Positions 26,083 through 36,997 of a stretch of 64,000 bases of DNA are shown in pieces (position 1 is the first letter of the stretch; each line of letters starts with the position of its first letter). The translations under genes were made by a program, and so were the position numbers. Source of the stretch: Micromonospora lupini (GTDB taxonomy: Bacteria > Actinomycetota > Actinomycetes > Mycobacteriales > Micromonosporaceae); assembly GCF_026342015.1 (NCBI RefSeq), contig NZ_JAPENL010000001.1, forward strand, positions 1,860,001 through 1,924,000, read 5' to 3'. The notes under the pieces are model-generated. The model ran no database searches and was not told the origin of the DNA. It saw only the letters and a program-made list of their open reading frames with translations.

Positions 26083-26895
26083 ATGGAATTGCGCAGAATC
26101 CGGACAAACGGCACCGAGTTGAACGTCGCCCTGGACGGCGCGGGCCCGCCGGTGCTGCTCATGCACGGCTGGCCGCACACCTGGCAGGTCTGGCGCGAGG
26201 TGCTGCCGTTGCTGGGTGGACGGCGCCGCGTCATCGCACCCGACCTACGAGGGCTCGGCGACAGCGCCCGTGCGGCGGACGGGTTCGACGCGGTGACCGG
26301 CGCCGGCGACATGCTCGGCCTGCTCGACGCGCTGGGGGTCGAGCAGGCCGAGGTCGTGGCCCTGGACGCGGGCGTGCCCGCCGCCTTCCTGCTCGGCGCC
26401 CTGCACCCCGCGCGGGTGCGCCGCCTGGTGCTGATGGAGGCGACCCTGCCCGGCCTGCCCGGCGGCTTTCCGGCGCCACCGTGGTGGTTCGGCTTCCACT
26501 CGGCCCCTGGGCTGGCCGAGACGGTGCTCGAAGGCCACGAGGCCGAGTACCTCGACTGGTTCCTGACGGCCGGCACCTTCGAGCGTCGGGGAGTGCCCCC
26601 GGAGATCCGCGACGCGTTCGTCAGTGCGTACACCGGCCGTGAGGCGCTGCGCTGCGGCTTCGGCTACTACCGCGCCGCCGAGCAGAACGCCGCAGCGATC
26701 GCCGCAGCCGGCCGACTGACCACGCCCACCCTGGCCGTCGGCGGCAACACCGTCGGCGACCTGCTCCACCGGCAGCTCACCCCGATTGCCGACGACCTGA
26801 GCGGTGAGCTGATTCCCCACAGCGGCCATCTCGTGCCACTGGACCGCCCGGACGCCGTCGCGCAGTTGCTCCGCGTCGACTCCGCAGGGCCCTAG
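26083..26895 (+). CDS. Alpha/beta hydrolase
   Basis: 270 residues of the epoxide hydrolase/haloalkane dehalogenase type: LLMHGWPHTWQVWREV (HGWP oxyanion motif), IAPDLRGLGDS, and a nucleophile elbow AEVVALDAGVPAAF in which Asp is the nucleophile (ALDAG), as in epoxide hydrolases. The C-terminal catalytic His is in SGHLVPLDRPD. The usual GxDxG first Gly is Ala. ATG 26083 with AGGGGATC upstream was chosen. It is probably under control of the divergent HxlR regulator. Confidence 0.8.
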   Translation: MELRRIRTNGTELNVALDGAGPPVLLMHGWPHTWQVWREVLPLLGGRRRVIAPDLRGLGDSARAADGFDAVTGAGDMLGLLDALGVEQAEVVALDAGVPAAFLLGALHPARVRRLVLMEATLPGLPGGFPAPPWWFGFHSAPGLAETVLEGHEAEYLDWFLTAGTFERRGVPPEIRDAFVSAYTGREALRCGFGYYRAAEQNAAAIAAAGRLTTPTLAVGGNTVGDLLHRQLTPIADDLSGELIPHSGHLVPLDRPDAVAQLLRVDSAGP

Positions 26896-26918
26896 CCGAG
26901 CGGCGGCAGGGTCGCGAT

Positions 26919-26967
26919 GACTCGCCACGAGCGGGAACCGGGAAAATGCTCCCGCTCGTGGCGAGTC
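26919..26967. terminator. Bidirectional hairpin terminator
   Basis: A perfect 18-bp stem (arms 26919-26936 and 26950-26967) with a 13-nt loop between convergent stops. The right arm overlaps the TGA (26966-26968) of the BNR gene. Confidence 0.88.
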
Positions 26968-28327
26968 AGTTCCCGGCGCTCGTGAAGTTCAGGACGTCGA
27001 TGCGGCTGCCGCCCGGATGCGGCGCGAAGACGCTTGCGATGTTGTTGGACTTCAGCAGTCGGTGGTCGAGCAGCGGATCGGAGGTGAAGGTCGCCGTGGA
27101 CCGGTAGCGCACGGCCCAGTCCGACCAACCCGAGGCTCGGGACGCCGTCGCGACCTGCAACACGCCCGTGTTCGAGGCAGCGCTTACCACGAACAGGTTG
27201 TCCCGGGAATCGACGCCGATGTCGCCACGGCTGACACCCGCCTGGTAGCCGAGGATCCGCTGGCGCCACTGGCCGGTCGCAGCCTCGCGCCAGTAGTGGA
27301 CGAGTACGGCGCTGGTGCGGGCGTTGGTGAAGACGGCGTCACTTGGCGCCGACGGCGGCAGGTGGGAAGCCAGGACGTGCACGTTTCCCGCCGAGTCGAC
27401 GGTCTGCGACTCCTGGTTCATCAGGCCACGGTTCTGTCCGATCGCCCAGAACCGTGCCGCGGCGGCGGTCGTCGAGATCGGGCTGGAGTCGGCGGCGCCG
27501 ATCAGCGCACCCGAACCACTGCGCCACGTTCGGCCTCGGTCCGTGCTGTACGCGTAGTAGAGATCGTGGTTGCTGCTCGCGTCGAAGGTCTCCCGGACGG
27601 TCCAGGTCATGTGCAGCACGCCCTGCCCGTCGTACTGGAAACCGAACAGATAGGCATTGTTGCCGAGCGTGGTGCCATTCATGATCTTGCCGACGAAGTT
27701 CCACGCACCATCCCGATACTCGAACAGGACCTGGTTGCCGTTCCCGCTCTCACCCGTACGGATCGTCAGTTGCAGATTGCCGTCGGGCATCGTGGTGAAC
27801 TGCGGATAGGTCATGACGGCCATGTCGCGTCCGGCAAGGTTGTTCTGCACAGCGCCGAAGATGCCCGGCGACCAGGCGGCGGTGTCCGGCGAGGTGGCGA
27901 TGCCGGCCACCGACCTGCGGTAGCGGAAACGCTGGGAATGCATGTCGAACGACAGGTGGATGCTGCCGTCCACGTGCGACAGGCCGATGCTGATCACATT
28001 GTGCGAATCGGTGGTGGTGGTGCGGTAGTCCGTCAGGCGGATGGTCTGCCACGTGCCGTTCGTCGGACGCCGGGAGACGTTGACGTAGCCCTGCTCGTCC
28101 CAGAACGCCGCGTACTGCCATCGGGCGTGCGAGACGATGCCGTCCTGCTGGAACGATTCGCCGTTCATCAGACCCGTGTAGCTTTCCGCGGTGCGGCCCT
28201 GGGTGGTCAGTGTGGTCGTGGTCGGCGCGTTCACCGTCGGCGACGCCGCCGAGGCCGGCGACGCGCCGGTGACGACCAGGAGGCCGACCAGCGCCGAACC
28301 AGCCCGGTAACGCTTCGAGACCGTCAT
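26966..28327 (-). CDS. Secreted BNR-repeat propeller protein
   Basis: 453 residues with a signal peptide (GSALVGLLVVTGASPASA). The body has the BNR_4-type propeller features, including ESYTGLMNGESFQQDG, WQYAAFWDEQGYVNVSRR, LSFDMHSQRFRYRRS, YYAYSTDRGRTWRSGSG (Asp-box) and GNVHVLASHLPPSAPSD. BNR_4 proteins include polysaccharide lyases (e.g. ulvan or glucuronan-type) and putative glycosidases. The catalytic residues (His, Tyr, Arg) cannot be assigned by eye. A secreted polysaccharide lyase is the best guess, consistent with the plant-cell-wall genes further on. Confidence 0.75.
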   Translation of the reverse strand: MTVSKRYRAGSALVGLLVVTGASPASAASPTVNAPTTTTLTTQGRTAESYTGLMNGESFQQDGIVSHARWQYAAFWDEQGYVNVSRRPTNGTWQTIRLTDYRTTTTDSHNVISIGLSHVDGSIHLSFDMHSQRFRYRRSVAGIATSPDTAAWSPGIFGAVQNNLAGRDMAVMTYPQFTTMPDGNLQLTIRTGESGNGNQVLFEYRDGAWNFVGKIMNGTTLGNNAYLFGFQYDGQGVLHMTWTVRETFDASSNHDLYYAYSTDRGRTWRSGSGALIGAADSSPISTTAAAARFWAIGQNRGLMNQESQTVDSAGNVHVLASHLPPSAPSDAVFTNARTSAVLVHYWREAATGQWRQRILGYQAGVSRGDIGVDSRDNLFVVSAASNTGVLQVATASRASGWSDWAVRYRSTATFTSDPLLDHRLLKSNNIASVFAPHPGGSRIDVLNFTSAGN

Positions 28328-28542
28328 CGGAGATCCTCTCGTGGATAGCCCATGCGCCGCCGGTATCCGGACGTTTCACGTCGGCCGGACCCTGTGGATC
28401 GTGGCGGGCATCGCTTACACAGGGGTACATGCGATCCGTCGCCCGCAGGTTGCCGCCAACCAGAAAGATTCTTCGGGAATCTACCGGCGACCCGCTGCGC
28501 GGCGGAAGGTGACGGCCCGGGTCGCGTAGGACGGGGCCGCGC

Positions 28543-29760
28543 TCATGCGTCGACCTCATCCCGATCCGACGCGAGGGCCGCCTCCACCGCGTCCGCCGCC
28601 GCTCGGCGCCCGCCGGTGGCCCGCACCTTCGCGGAGGCAGCGCGCAACCGCTCGCGCGTCGTCGGATCGTGCGCGAGGTCGCGCATCCTGGCCACGCCCT
28701 CGTCCCCGCTCGGGCCACCGCGGTCGCTGAGGTTCACGCCGAGACCGAGGGCCTCGACACGTGCCGCGACGAGGTGCTGCTCGCTCGTGCGAGGTGCGCA
28801 CACCATCGGGACGGCGAACCAGAGGGCCTCCATGACGCTGCCCATCCCGGCGTGCGTGACGAAGAGGTCGGCCTGCGCCAACGCGGCGAGCTGGTCGACG
28901 TGCTCGTGCGCCTCGACCCGGTCGGGCACCGTTCCGAGGGCGTCGACCGGGAACCCGCCGGTGGACACGAGCACCCGGTGGTCCGGCGCCACGGCGGCCG
29001 CGGAGCGGATCAGCGACCGTACCGCCTCCGGCTCGGCGGCGGCGGTGCCGGCGCTGACGTACACGAGCCGTTCGTGCGCCGCGGGTCCGGCGCCGAGCCG
29101 CGAGCCCAGACACGGTCCGACGAAGTGCTGGTCCGTGCCGAACTCGTCCCCGTTCCACTGGAACCATCGCGGGAGGAACGCGATCGATCGCCGCTCGCGC
29201 GCCTCGGCCAGGTCGCGGACGGTGCTGCGCTCGACTCCCCAGCGCGCACAGAACTGGTCGAGCTGATCCTGCAACGGTGTGAAGGCGGGATGTGCGGGGT
29301 CGAGCACGCTCGCCTGGCCGGTGGCCGCGGCGAGCGACCACGCCGGCCCCTGGGCGAAGGACGGAAACAGCGCCACCGCCGGCCGGTCGAGGAGCTGCGC
29401 CAGCGCGCGGCCGGCCGGGTGGGCGGCCCGGTCGTAGAGCAGGACGTCGGGGACGTCGCCGCGCAGGACGGAAATGACCTGGGGTACGACGGCGACTGCC
29501 TCCGCCACCAGCACGAACGGCAGCCACACCGCGAAGTCGCCCGGCGGCACCGACGACGACGGGCGCGTGACGAGCGTCGACTCGTAGGTGACGACGTCCG
29601 CGCCGGCGGCTCTCGCGGCGGGCACCGCGACGTCCGGGGCGAAACAGGTGACCCGATGCCCGCGTGCCCGCAATTCCGTGATCACGTCGAGTACGGGAAG
29701 CAGGTGGCCGGTGGCCCCGACGGCGAGGACGGCGACGTGCGCGCCTGTCGTCGTGCTCAT
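28543..29760 (-). CDS. MGT-type (macrolide family) glycosyltransferase
   Basis: 405 residues of the GT1 fold. The N-terminus HVAVLAVGATGHLLPVLDVI is the acceptor-binding start, and the C-terminal UDP/NDP-sugar site is FVTHAGMGSVMEALWFAVPM followed by EQHLVAARVEALGLG. MGT-family enzymes glycosylate macrolides, flavonoids or other small molecules and can inactivate antibiotics. The gene ends a three-gene operon with its own TetR regulator, and overlaps the preceding membrane protein gene by 4 bp (ATGA type). A self-protection or xenobiotic-inactivation role is plausible but not shown. Confidence 0.88.
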   Translation of the reverse strand: MSTTTGAHVAVLAVGATGHLLPVLDVITELRARGHRVTCFAPDVAVPAARAAGADVVTYESTLVTRPSSSVPPGDFAVWLPFVLVAEAVAVVPQVISVLRGDVPDVLLYDRAAHPAGRALAQLLDRPAVALFPSFAQGPAWSLAAATGQASVLDPAHPAFTPLQDQLDQFCARWGVERSTVRDLAEARERRSIAFLPRWFQWNGDEFGTDQHFVGPCLGSRLGAGPAAHERLVYVSAGTAAAEPEAVRSLIRSAAAVAPDHRVLVSTGGFPVDALGTVPDRVEAHEHVDQLAALAQADLFVTHAGMGSVMEALWFAVPMVCAPRTSEQHLVAARVEALGLGVNLSDRGGPSGDEGVARMRDLAHDPTTRERLRAASAKVRATGGRRAAADAVEAALASDRDEVDA

Positions 29761-30431
29761 GCGCGCAGCCCGTGTCGGGCGGTGTACCAGAAGAACCAGG
29801 ACAGCAGCCCGGCGAGCATGACGACGTACTGCACGTTGGTGACAGTCGCGACCGCGTCGAGGTCGATCACCGAGGCGATCGCGACGCGGACCACGGCGTC
29901 CAGCATCAGTACGACGCCGACCACCACGCTCACCAGGCGCAGCCGGCGCCGGAAGACGGGATCATCGATCCAGCGCTGCTGCCACGCCGCGGCGCCGGCG
30001 TCGCCGACCTTGGCCGTGGCGATGGCCGTGCCGAGGTGGAGCATGAACGGCCGCTTCATGGCCAGTGACAGCAGCACCCAGGCGCCGAGCAGACCGGTGA
30101 GCCATCCGTCCTTGATGTACAGCAGACGCGCGTCCCCGGTTACCACGCTCAACGCGCCTCCCGCGACGAACAGGCTGACGACGACGAGGCCGGCGACGTC
30201 GACCCGGCGGCTGCGCGCGGCGACCAGGGCGGCGTACGCCGCGGGGACCGCGCCCGCGGCGAGGGTGGCGGCCAACACGTCGGCGCCCATGGCGCGGAGC
30301 GCGTAGTAGACGACAAGCGGCAGGACCGCGTCGACGACGACTCGTCCGACCAGAGCGCGGCGTGCGCCCCGTCTCACCCGCACCTCGGCGGCGGCTACCG
30401 CGTCCCCCGAATCCTCGTTCACCAGCCTCAC
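29757..30431 (-). CDS. VC0807-like membrane protein
   Basis: 224 residues with about six helices; phrases such as VVDAVLPLVVYYALRAMGAD, YIKDGWLTGLLGAWVLLSLA and KRPFMLHLGTA resemble the VC0807/DUF3159 group of small membrane proteins. I set the start at GTG 30431 because it overlaps the TetR stop (GTGA overlap), giving tight translational coupling. The larger frame to 30497 would overlap the TetR gene by 70 bp. It sits between the TetR and glycosyltransferase genes, so it probably helps export or membrane handling of the same substrate. Confidence 0.7.
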   Translation of the reverse strand: MRLVNEDSGDAVAAAEVRVRRGARRALVGRVVVDAVLPLVVYYALRAMGADVLAATLAAGAVPAAYAALVAARSRRVDVAGLVVVSLFVAGGALSVVTGDARLLYIKDGWLTGLLGAWVLLSLAMKRPFMLHLGTAIATAKVGDAGAAAWQQRWIDDPVFRRRLRLVSVVVGVVLMLDAVVRVAIASVIDLDAVATVTNVQYVVMLAGLLSWFFWYTARHGLRA

Positions 30432-31045
30432 GAGAGCACCTCCCCGAGGTCCCCCGAGGCCGGGTCCACGGTGATCGCGCGATCGAAGAGTGCGCACAAC
30501 TCCTCCGCGTAGACGGCCAGGTCCATCCCGTCTTCGCGGGCGAACCGCTCCACGGCGGCATCGACAGCGGCGCGGACCGTCACCGCCATCACCACCGGGT
30601 CGAACCGGCGCAGCTCCCCCGACTCCTGACCGGAGACGAACAGCTGCGCCAGCAGCACCACCGGCACGTCCTCACCAAGGTCCGCGTCCGCCGCGTCGCG
30701 GGGCAGGTTCCGGGCGATCTCGACCGCAGCACGCGCGTACGCCTGTCGTTCGCCGAGGAAGCGGAAGTTCGAGCGCAGGTACGCGGCGAGCTTGCCGCGC
30801 GCCGACGCCTCGGCCTCGATGGCCGGGACCATGAACTGCTGCGCCCGCTCACCGATGTGGCGCAGTGCCGCGGCGACCAACTCCTGCTTGGTGTCGTAGT
30901 GGTACGTGATGAGCCGCGTGCTGCTGAGTCGCGCCTTCTCAACGATCCGCGCGAACGTCGCCCCCGCGTAGCCGTGCTCGGCGAGCAACTCGACGACCGC
31001 CTCCAGGATCCGCGTCTTTCGATCAACCTCCGGTGTTATCTGCAT
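30428..31045 (-). CDS. TetR/AcrR-family repressor
   Basis: 205 residues. N-terminal HTH: RKTRILEAVVELLAEHGYAG, FARIVEKARLSSTRLITYHY, DTKQELVAAALRHIG. The C-terminal ligand domain is helical. It is the first gene of the operon with the membrane protein and glycosyltransferase, overlapping the next gene by 4 bp, and presumably autoregulates in response to the compound that the glycosyltransferase modifies. ATG 31045 precedes the HTH directly. Confidence 0.9.
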   Translation of the reverse strand: MQITPEVDRKTRILEAVVELLAEHGYAGATFARIVEKARLSSTRLITYHYDTKQELVAAALRHIGERAQQFMVPAIEAEASARGKLAAYLRSNFRFLGERQAYARAAVEIARNLPRDAADADLGEDVPVVLLAQLFVSGQESGELRRFDPVVMAVTVRAAVDAAVERFAREDGMDLAVYAEELCALFDRAITVDPASGDLGEVLS

Positions 31046-31258
31046 GGATAAAATAGCAGCATGCGACCGGCCACCGCGTCAAGGGCACACGCTCCGGACC
31101 CTTCGACCAACCGCCCCGCGCCCGGGCGTCGTCACCCCGCCCAGACAGCGGCGGATCGGTGCGATCACCAGCGGCGACTCCGGTTGCCAGCGGATCTCCG
31201 CGGCGCTACGTTGACGATTCATTGATAAATATCTACGCCGCAAGGCACGGGGGCGCGC

Positions 31259-32521
31259 ATGTCCACGTCTGTCAATCGCCGCACCGTCCTGGCCGGTGGC
31301 GCCGGCGCCGCCATCGGCCTGGCGCTGCCCGGCTCCGCCGACGCCGGTGGCCACCACCCCACACCCGTGAGCTTCACCCTCAACGCGACAACGCTCGACG
31401 GCGGCGAGCAGGTCACCTCGGTCACCCTCGACACCGGCCGGCTCGGGCCCATCGACCCCGCCGGGCTGACCCCCGGCACGTTCAGCGTGCACGCCAGGGC
31501 CACCAGCCCGATCCCGATCGCTCCCGGCGACCAGATCTTCAGCGAGTACGACCTGGACCGTGCGGTGACCGCGGCCCGCCTCGACCGGCACGGCAACATC
31601 GTGCTGGAGCTGAGCCACGCCGAAGGTCAACCGGGCGGTGGCACCCTCGGCTACATCCTGAGCAGGGGCCGCAACGTCCGGCTGGACCTCGTCTACACCA
31701 TCACGCAGAACGCCCCGATCGCCCGGCGCCACGGCTCACCGCTCACCATCGCGCGCTTCGTGCAGGGACGGCTGGCGAACCCCGAGGTGGACGCCTTCAG
31801 CCACCATGTCTCGGGCTCCGGCCTGAAGTACCGGCTGTACTCCCCCGACCACCCACCCCGGCACGGTCGACGGCCGCTGATCGTCTGGCTGCACGGCGCC
31901 GGCGAGGGCGCCTCACTGCCCGACGACTACTACGACAACGAGACCACTCTGCGCGCCAACCGTGGGGCGCTCGGCTTCGCCACCCCCGAGGCGCAGCGGA
32001 TCTTCTCCGGCGCGTACGTCGTCGCTCCGCAGAGCACCTCCTACTGGATGGAGGACGGCCCTCGGTTCGCCCCGCTGATCCGCGAGATCGTCCAGGACCT
32101 CGTCCGCCGCGGGCGCGTCGACCCGGCGCGGATCTACGTGGTCGGTTGCAGCAACGGCGGCTACATGTCCCTGGAGATGACAGTCGCCTATCCCGACCTT
32201 TTCGCGGCGTCGGTGCCGATCTGCGGCGTCGTCCAGCCGCTCGACGGGGAGGGCCCGCCGCTGATCACCGACGCGGAGCTGACGGGGATCCACACCCCGA
32301 CCTGGCTGGTCACCTCACGCGACGACGACACCGTGCCGCCCGAGACCAACACGATCCACGCTCACGACCTCATCCCGGGAGCACTGCTCACCCTGTACGA
32401 CCATGTCGTCTGGAACGGCTACCAGTTCCCCGGCCACTGGTCCTGGATCTACGTGGCCCGCAACGACCCGAGCCGCAACGGCACCCACGTCTGGCAGTGG
32501 ATGGCCCGCCGCCGTCGGTGA
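31259..32521 (+). CDS. Secreted (Tat) esterase/peptidase of the PHB-depolymerase type
   Basis: 420 residues. A twin-arginine signal (VNRRTVLAGGAGAAIG) indicates export. After an N-terminal beta domain (about 35-170), the alpha/beta hydrolase has LIVWLHGAGEGASLPDDYYD (oxyanion region) and the nucleophile elbow YVVGCSNGGYMSLEMT with Ser298. Acid and base are likely Asp in TSRDDDTVPPETN and His near the C-terminus (GHWSWIY). The family includes feruloyl and acetyl-xylan esterases, LpqC and PHB depolymerases. Together with the xylanase, Cip1 and LPMO genes to its right it could act on plant cell wall esters. Confidence 0.85.
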   Translation: MSTSVNRRTVLAGGAGAAIGLALPGSADAGGHHPTPVSFTLNATTLDGGEQVTSVTLDTGRLGPIDPAGLTPGTFSVHARATSPIPIAPGDQIFSEYDLDRAVTAARLDRHGNIVLELSHAEGQPGGGTLGYILSRGRNVRLDLVYTITQNAPIARRHGSPLTIARFVQGRLANPEVDAFSHHVSGSGLKYRLYSPDHPPRHGRRPLIVWLHGAGEGASLPDDYYDNETTLRANRGALGFATPEAQRIFSGAYVVAPQSTSYWMEDGPRFAPLIREIVQDLVRRGRVDPARIYVVGCSNGGYMSLEMTVAYPDLFAASVPICGVVQPLDGEGPPLITDAELTGIHTPTWLVTSRDDDTVPPETNTIHAHDLIPGALLTLYDHVVWNGYQFPGHWSWIYVARNDPSRNGTHVWQWMARRRR

Positions 32522-32531
32522 TGTGCTCACG

Positions 32532-32924
32532 TCAGCCAGCCCCGAGCAGATCCCATCGGTTGCCGGCGATGTCGAGGAAGACCGCGACCCGGCCATAAGG
32601 CTCGGTCCGCGGCTCCCGGACGACTGTGACACCGGCCTCGACCATTCGCCGGTAGGCGGCGTCGAAGTCGTCGACCCGGAAGAAGAACCCGACCCGGCCG
32701 GCCACCTGGTTACCGGCTGCGGCGCGTTGGTGTTCTCCGTCGGCGCGAGCGAGCAGGATTCCGGTCTGGGCGCCCGGCGGCCTAACGACGACCCACCGCT
32801 TGGGTCGGCCGTCATTGGTCAGCGATGGGGAGTCCTCGACAAGGTCGAAGCCGAGTACGTCGGTGAAGAACGCGATCGCGGGGTCGTACTCCTCGACAAT
32901 CAGGGCAACCAGGTCGATCTGCAC
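32532..32924 (-). CDS. VOC-family (glyoxalase/bleomycin-resistance-like) protein
   Basis: 130 residues starting at GTG 32924 (VQIDLVALIVEEYDPAIAFF). Two beta-alpha-beta-beta-beta repeats are visible: YDPAIAFFTDVLGFDLVED and VDDFDAAYRRMVEAGVTVV, ending AVFLDIAGNRWDLLGAG. VOC proteins are metal-binding dioxygenases, isomerases or drug-binding proteins; the substrate is not predictable. It ends 11 bp after the stop of the convergent esterase gene. The longer upstream frame is rejected since it lacks family similarity. Confidence 0.85.
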   Translation of the reverse strand: MQIDLVALIVEEYDPAIAFFTDVLGFDLVEDSPSLTNDGRPKRWVVVRPPGAQTGILLARADGEHQRAAAGNQVAGRVGFFFRVDDFDAAYRRMVEAGVTVVREPRTEPYGRVAVFLDIAGNRWDLLGAG

Positions 32925-33063
32925 CAGGGCAGCGTACGCGAGACGGTGACCTGCTGGCCGCGGGCGCCTGGTCGAGGCGAAGCACGCGGTGGACCGCATC
33001 GCCGGCAGGCTCCATCTTGAGCGGTAAGTCCTTCCTCCTGGCCTGACCAGCACAGCGACGCCG

Positions 33064-33099
33064 CTGCCGGGGTGCGGTAGCAGAGCCGTACCCCGGCAG
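33064..33099. terminator. Hairpin terminator downstream of the Cip1-like gene
   Basis: A 14-bp stem with one G-T wobble (arms 33064-33077 and 33086-33099; loop TAGCAGAG) lies in the 223-bp gap between the Cip1-like gene and the VOC gene, both on the minus strand. Confidence 0.75.
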
Positions 33100-33147
33100 G
33101 GACGTCGATCGGGACCGAGACTCCTCCGAGCCACCCGGCGCTTCAGA

Positions 33148-33927
33148 TCAGCAGCCGAGCCGCCTGCTCGACAGGGCGACGTCGTCGATCCACAGGTCGA
33201 ACTCGTCAGGTGTCGTGCCGCCCTGGTAGAGCTGCCAGCCGATCTTCACCGTGTCGACAGTCGGCAGGACGAAGGGAACCTCGTTGCCACCGTGGTCGCT
33301 CGTGGAGGCGGTCAGCTCCGGGTTCGCCACGCCGTCGATCCACACCGCGACGCGGTTGTCGGCGGCGTCGATCTTCCACTCGAAGCACTGCCAGGTGTCC
33401 TCGGCTACCGGGGCGGACTCCCGCCAGGTGGTCCAGTCGCCGGTCGGGCCGCCGTCGGCGCCGACCCCCCAGAAGGTCCCCGGGACCGTGGGCGCGTACT
33501 GGCCGCCCACCGGACGGACGACCTCCGCGCTGCCGGTGCCTGTCGCTTCCACAAGCGTGAAGTGTGCCCAGTCCGGGGCCGTGGGGAAGGCATCGACGCG
33601 CAGACGCATCCGGCCGTAGAAACGGTTGTCCGGCGCGGCGAAGTCGTCGACGCGCAGGAAGGCGCGTCCGTTGTCAACAGTGTGGATGTGCAGCACCTGG
33701 TTGCCACGGCGGGCACGTTCGACGGTGAGCGTGCCGTGGCGGGTGTCGACGCCCCAGTTCACCGTGCTGGGCCCTCCGGGGGGCAGTCGCTCGAAGTCCT
33801 CGCAGAAGAGCAGGCCACGGGGGCACGAGGGCGGGGAGCCCCCCGACGCGCTGGCCGGAACGCTGCCGACTGCGGTGGTGAGGATCAGGGCGGCGCTGAA
33901 CACCGCGAGAATTGTGCGCATTGCCAT
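33148..33927 (-). CDS. Secreted Cip1-like beta-jelly-roll protein
   Basis: 259 residues with a signal peptide (MAMRTILAVFSAALILTTAV). The mature sequence matches bacterial relatives of Cip1, the lignocellulose-induced protein of Trichoderma: LLFCEDFERLPPG, NQVLHIHTVDNGRAFLRV, FPTAPDWAHFTLVEATGTGS, GGPTGDWTTW, WQCFEWKIDAADNRVAVWID and the C-terminal WIDDVALSSRRLGC. Cip1 proteins show jelly-roll folds like glucuronan lyases, but their activity is debated. It is downstream of the xylanase gene on the same strand, after a terminator-like hairpin, and so belongs to the plant-biomass patch. Confidence 0.7.
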   Translation of the reverse strand: MAMRTILAVFSAALILTTAVGSVPASASGGSPPSCPRGLLFCEDFERLPPGGPSTVNWGVDTRHGTLTVERARRGNQVLHIHTVDNGRAFLRVDDFAAPDNRFYGRMRLRVDAFPTAPDWAHFTLVEATGTGSAEVVRPVGGQYAPTVPGTFWGVGADGGPTGDWTTWRESAPVAEDTWQCFEWKIDAADNRVAVWIDGVANPELTASTSDHGGNEVPFVLPTVDTVKIGWQLYQGGTTPDEFDLWIDDVALSSRRLGC

Positions 33928-34021
33928 CCTCCATTGATGTGTCTCTGGCGACGCGTCGGCAAGCGTCCGGACGGCAACCGGTCGACAGTGGTGAGCCGGG
34001 TTCGACCGACCACTACGGCAC

Positions 34022-34052
34022 CCGGGTCCGGAGCCGGCGGCTCCGGACCCGG
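34022..34052. terminator. Hairpin terminator after the xylanase gene
   Basis: A perfect 14-bp stem (arms 34022-34035 and 34039-34052) with a 3-nt loop, 40 bp past the stop of the minus-strand xylanase gene. Confidence 0.85.
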
Positions 34053-34091
34053 TCAGCGTCCTGACGCGGAGGGCCGGTACGTGGCGCCGGG

Positions 34092-36242
<2,151 letters not shown>

Positions 36243-36821
36243 ATGATTTCCCGAGACAGTTTCGCGGGGTGGTACCGCCACCGCCTGCTCTGGGTGGCGG
36301 TGATCCTGCTGGCGGTGTCGGCCGGCACCGTCGTACTTGTCAATCGGGCCGCCCCGGAGACAGAGCCGGCGGATCTGCAGGCGCAGATCGTGGCCCGAAT
36401 GCGCACCACGCTCGAACAGGCGGACCCGGGGCAGCACAACCACGCCGGACACAGCGCCCAGCCGGGGGCCACTGCGGAGAAGCCGCAGGTGATCTGCGGG
36501 ATCCGCGTCTACGGCTACGAGCCAGCGGACGCGACCGCTCTCGCCGACGTCCAGAAGGTCTACGGCTTCCACCTCTGTGGAGTCGCCGAGCAGAACCGCC
36601 CGTGGGACGTGGCGGTCAAGCTGGCCGGACCGTTGATCATGGACATGTCCACCAACCCTCCGGGCATCCAGGTCGTCGAGGCGACCGCCGACGTCAGGTT
36701 CGTCGACCGGCTACGGGAGATGTTCCCGGCCAAGTACGCGACGTTGGCGCAGGAGGAGGCGTTGACCCCTGCGGAGATGGCCGAGCAGCGCCGCCGGTAC
36801 GACGCCGCAGCCGGGCTCTGA
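36243..36821 (+). CDS. Hypothetical signal-anchored protein
   Basis: 192 residues with a single N-terminal membrane anchor (LLWVAVILLAVSAGTVVLVN) and an extracytoplasmic domain. Two Cys residues (VICGIRVYGY and YGFHLCGVAEQN) may form a disulfide, and there is a His-rich stretch QHNHAGHSAQ before the first. Good ribosome site (GAGGTGAGAAG). I recognise no family. Its position between the xylanase and the LPMO suggests, but does not show, a role in the same secreted system. The mid-domain His cluster could bind metal. Confidence 0.6.
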   Translation: MISRDSFAGWYRHRLLWVAVILLAVSAGTVVLVNRAAPETEPADLQAQIVARMRTTLEQADPGQHNHAGHSAQPGATAEKPQVICGIRVYGYEPADATALADVQKVYGFHLCGVAEQNRPWDVAVKLAGPLIMDMSTNPPGIQVVEATADVRFVDRLREMFPAKYATLAQEEALTPAEMAEQRRRYDAAAGL

Positions 36822-36947
36822 CCAGGCCTGGCGGCCGAGCAGGTAAGGGGGGACCCGTATTGATCCGACGATCCGGACAGCTAGCTCCACATCCACCCAT
36901 AGATAGATCAGCATTGATATTTACGGCGATGGATGCAACAGTGGCTT

Positions 36948-36961
36948 TGGGAGCGTTCCCA
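36948..36961. promoter_or_regulatory. CebR/CelR-like operator upstream of the LPMO gene
   Basis: TGGGAGCGTTCCCA differs at one position from the 14-bp palindrome TGGGAGCGCTCCCA bound by the cellobiose-responsive LacI-type repressors CebR/CelR in actinomycetes. It lies 37 bp before the LPMO start, a proper place for repression relieved by cello-oligosaccharides. Confidence 0.75.
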
Positions 36962-36997
36962 TACTGATCTCCCGTACCGAGGAACGGAGGATGAACA

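Noticed and set aside
31211..31240. TTGACG plus a TAAATATCTAC stretch as a promoter for the esterase gene
   Set aside because: The -10-like hexamers are at 9-13 bp, not at 16-18 bp from TTGACG.
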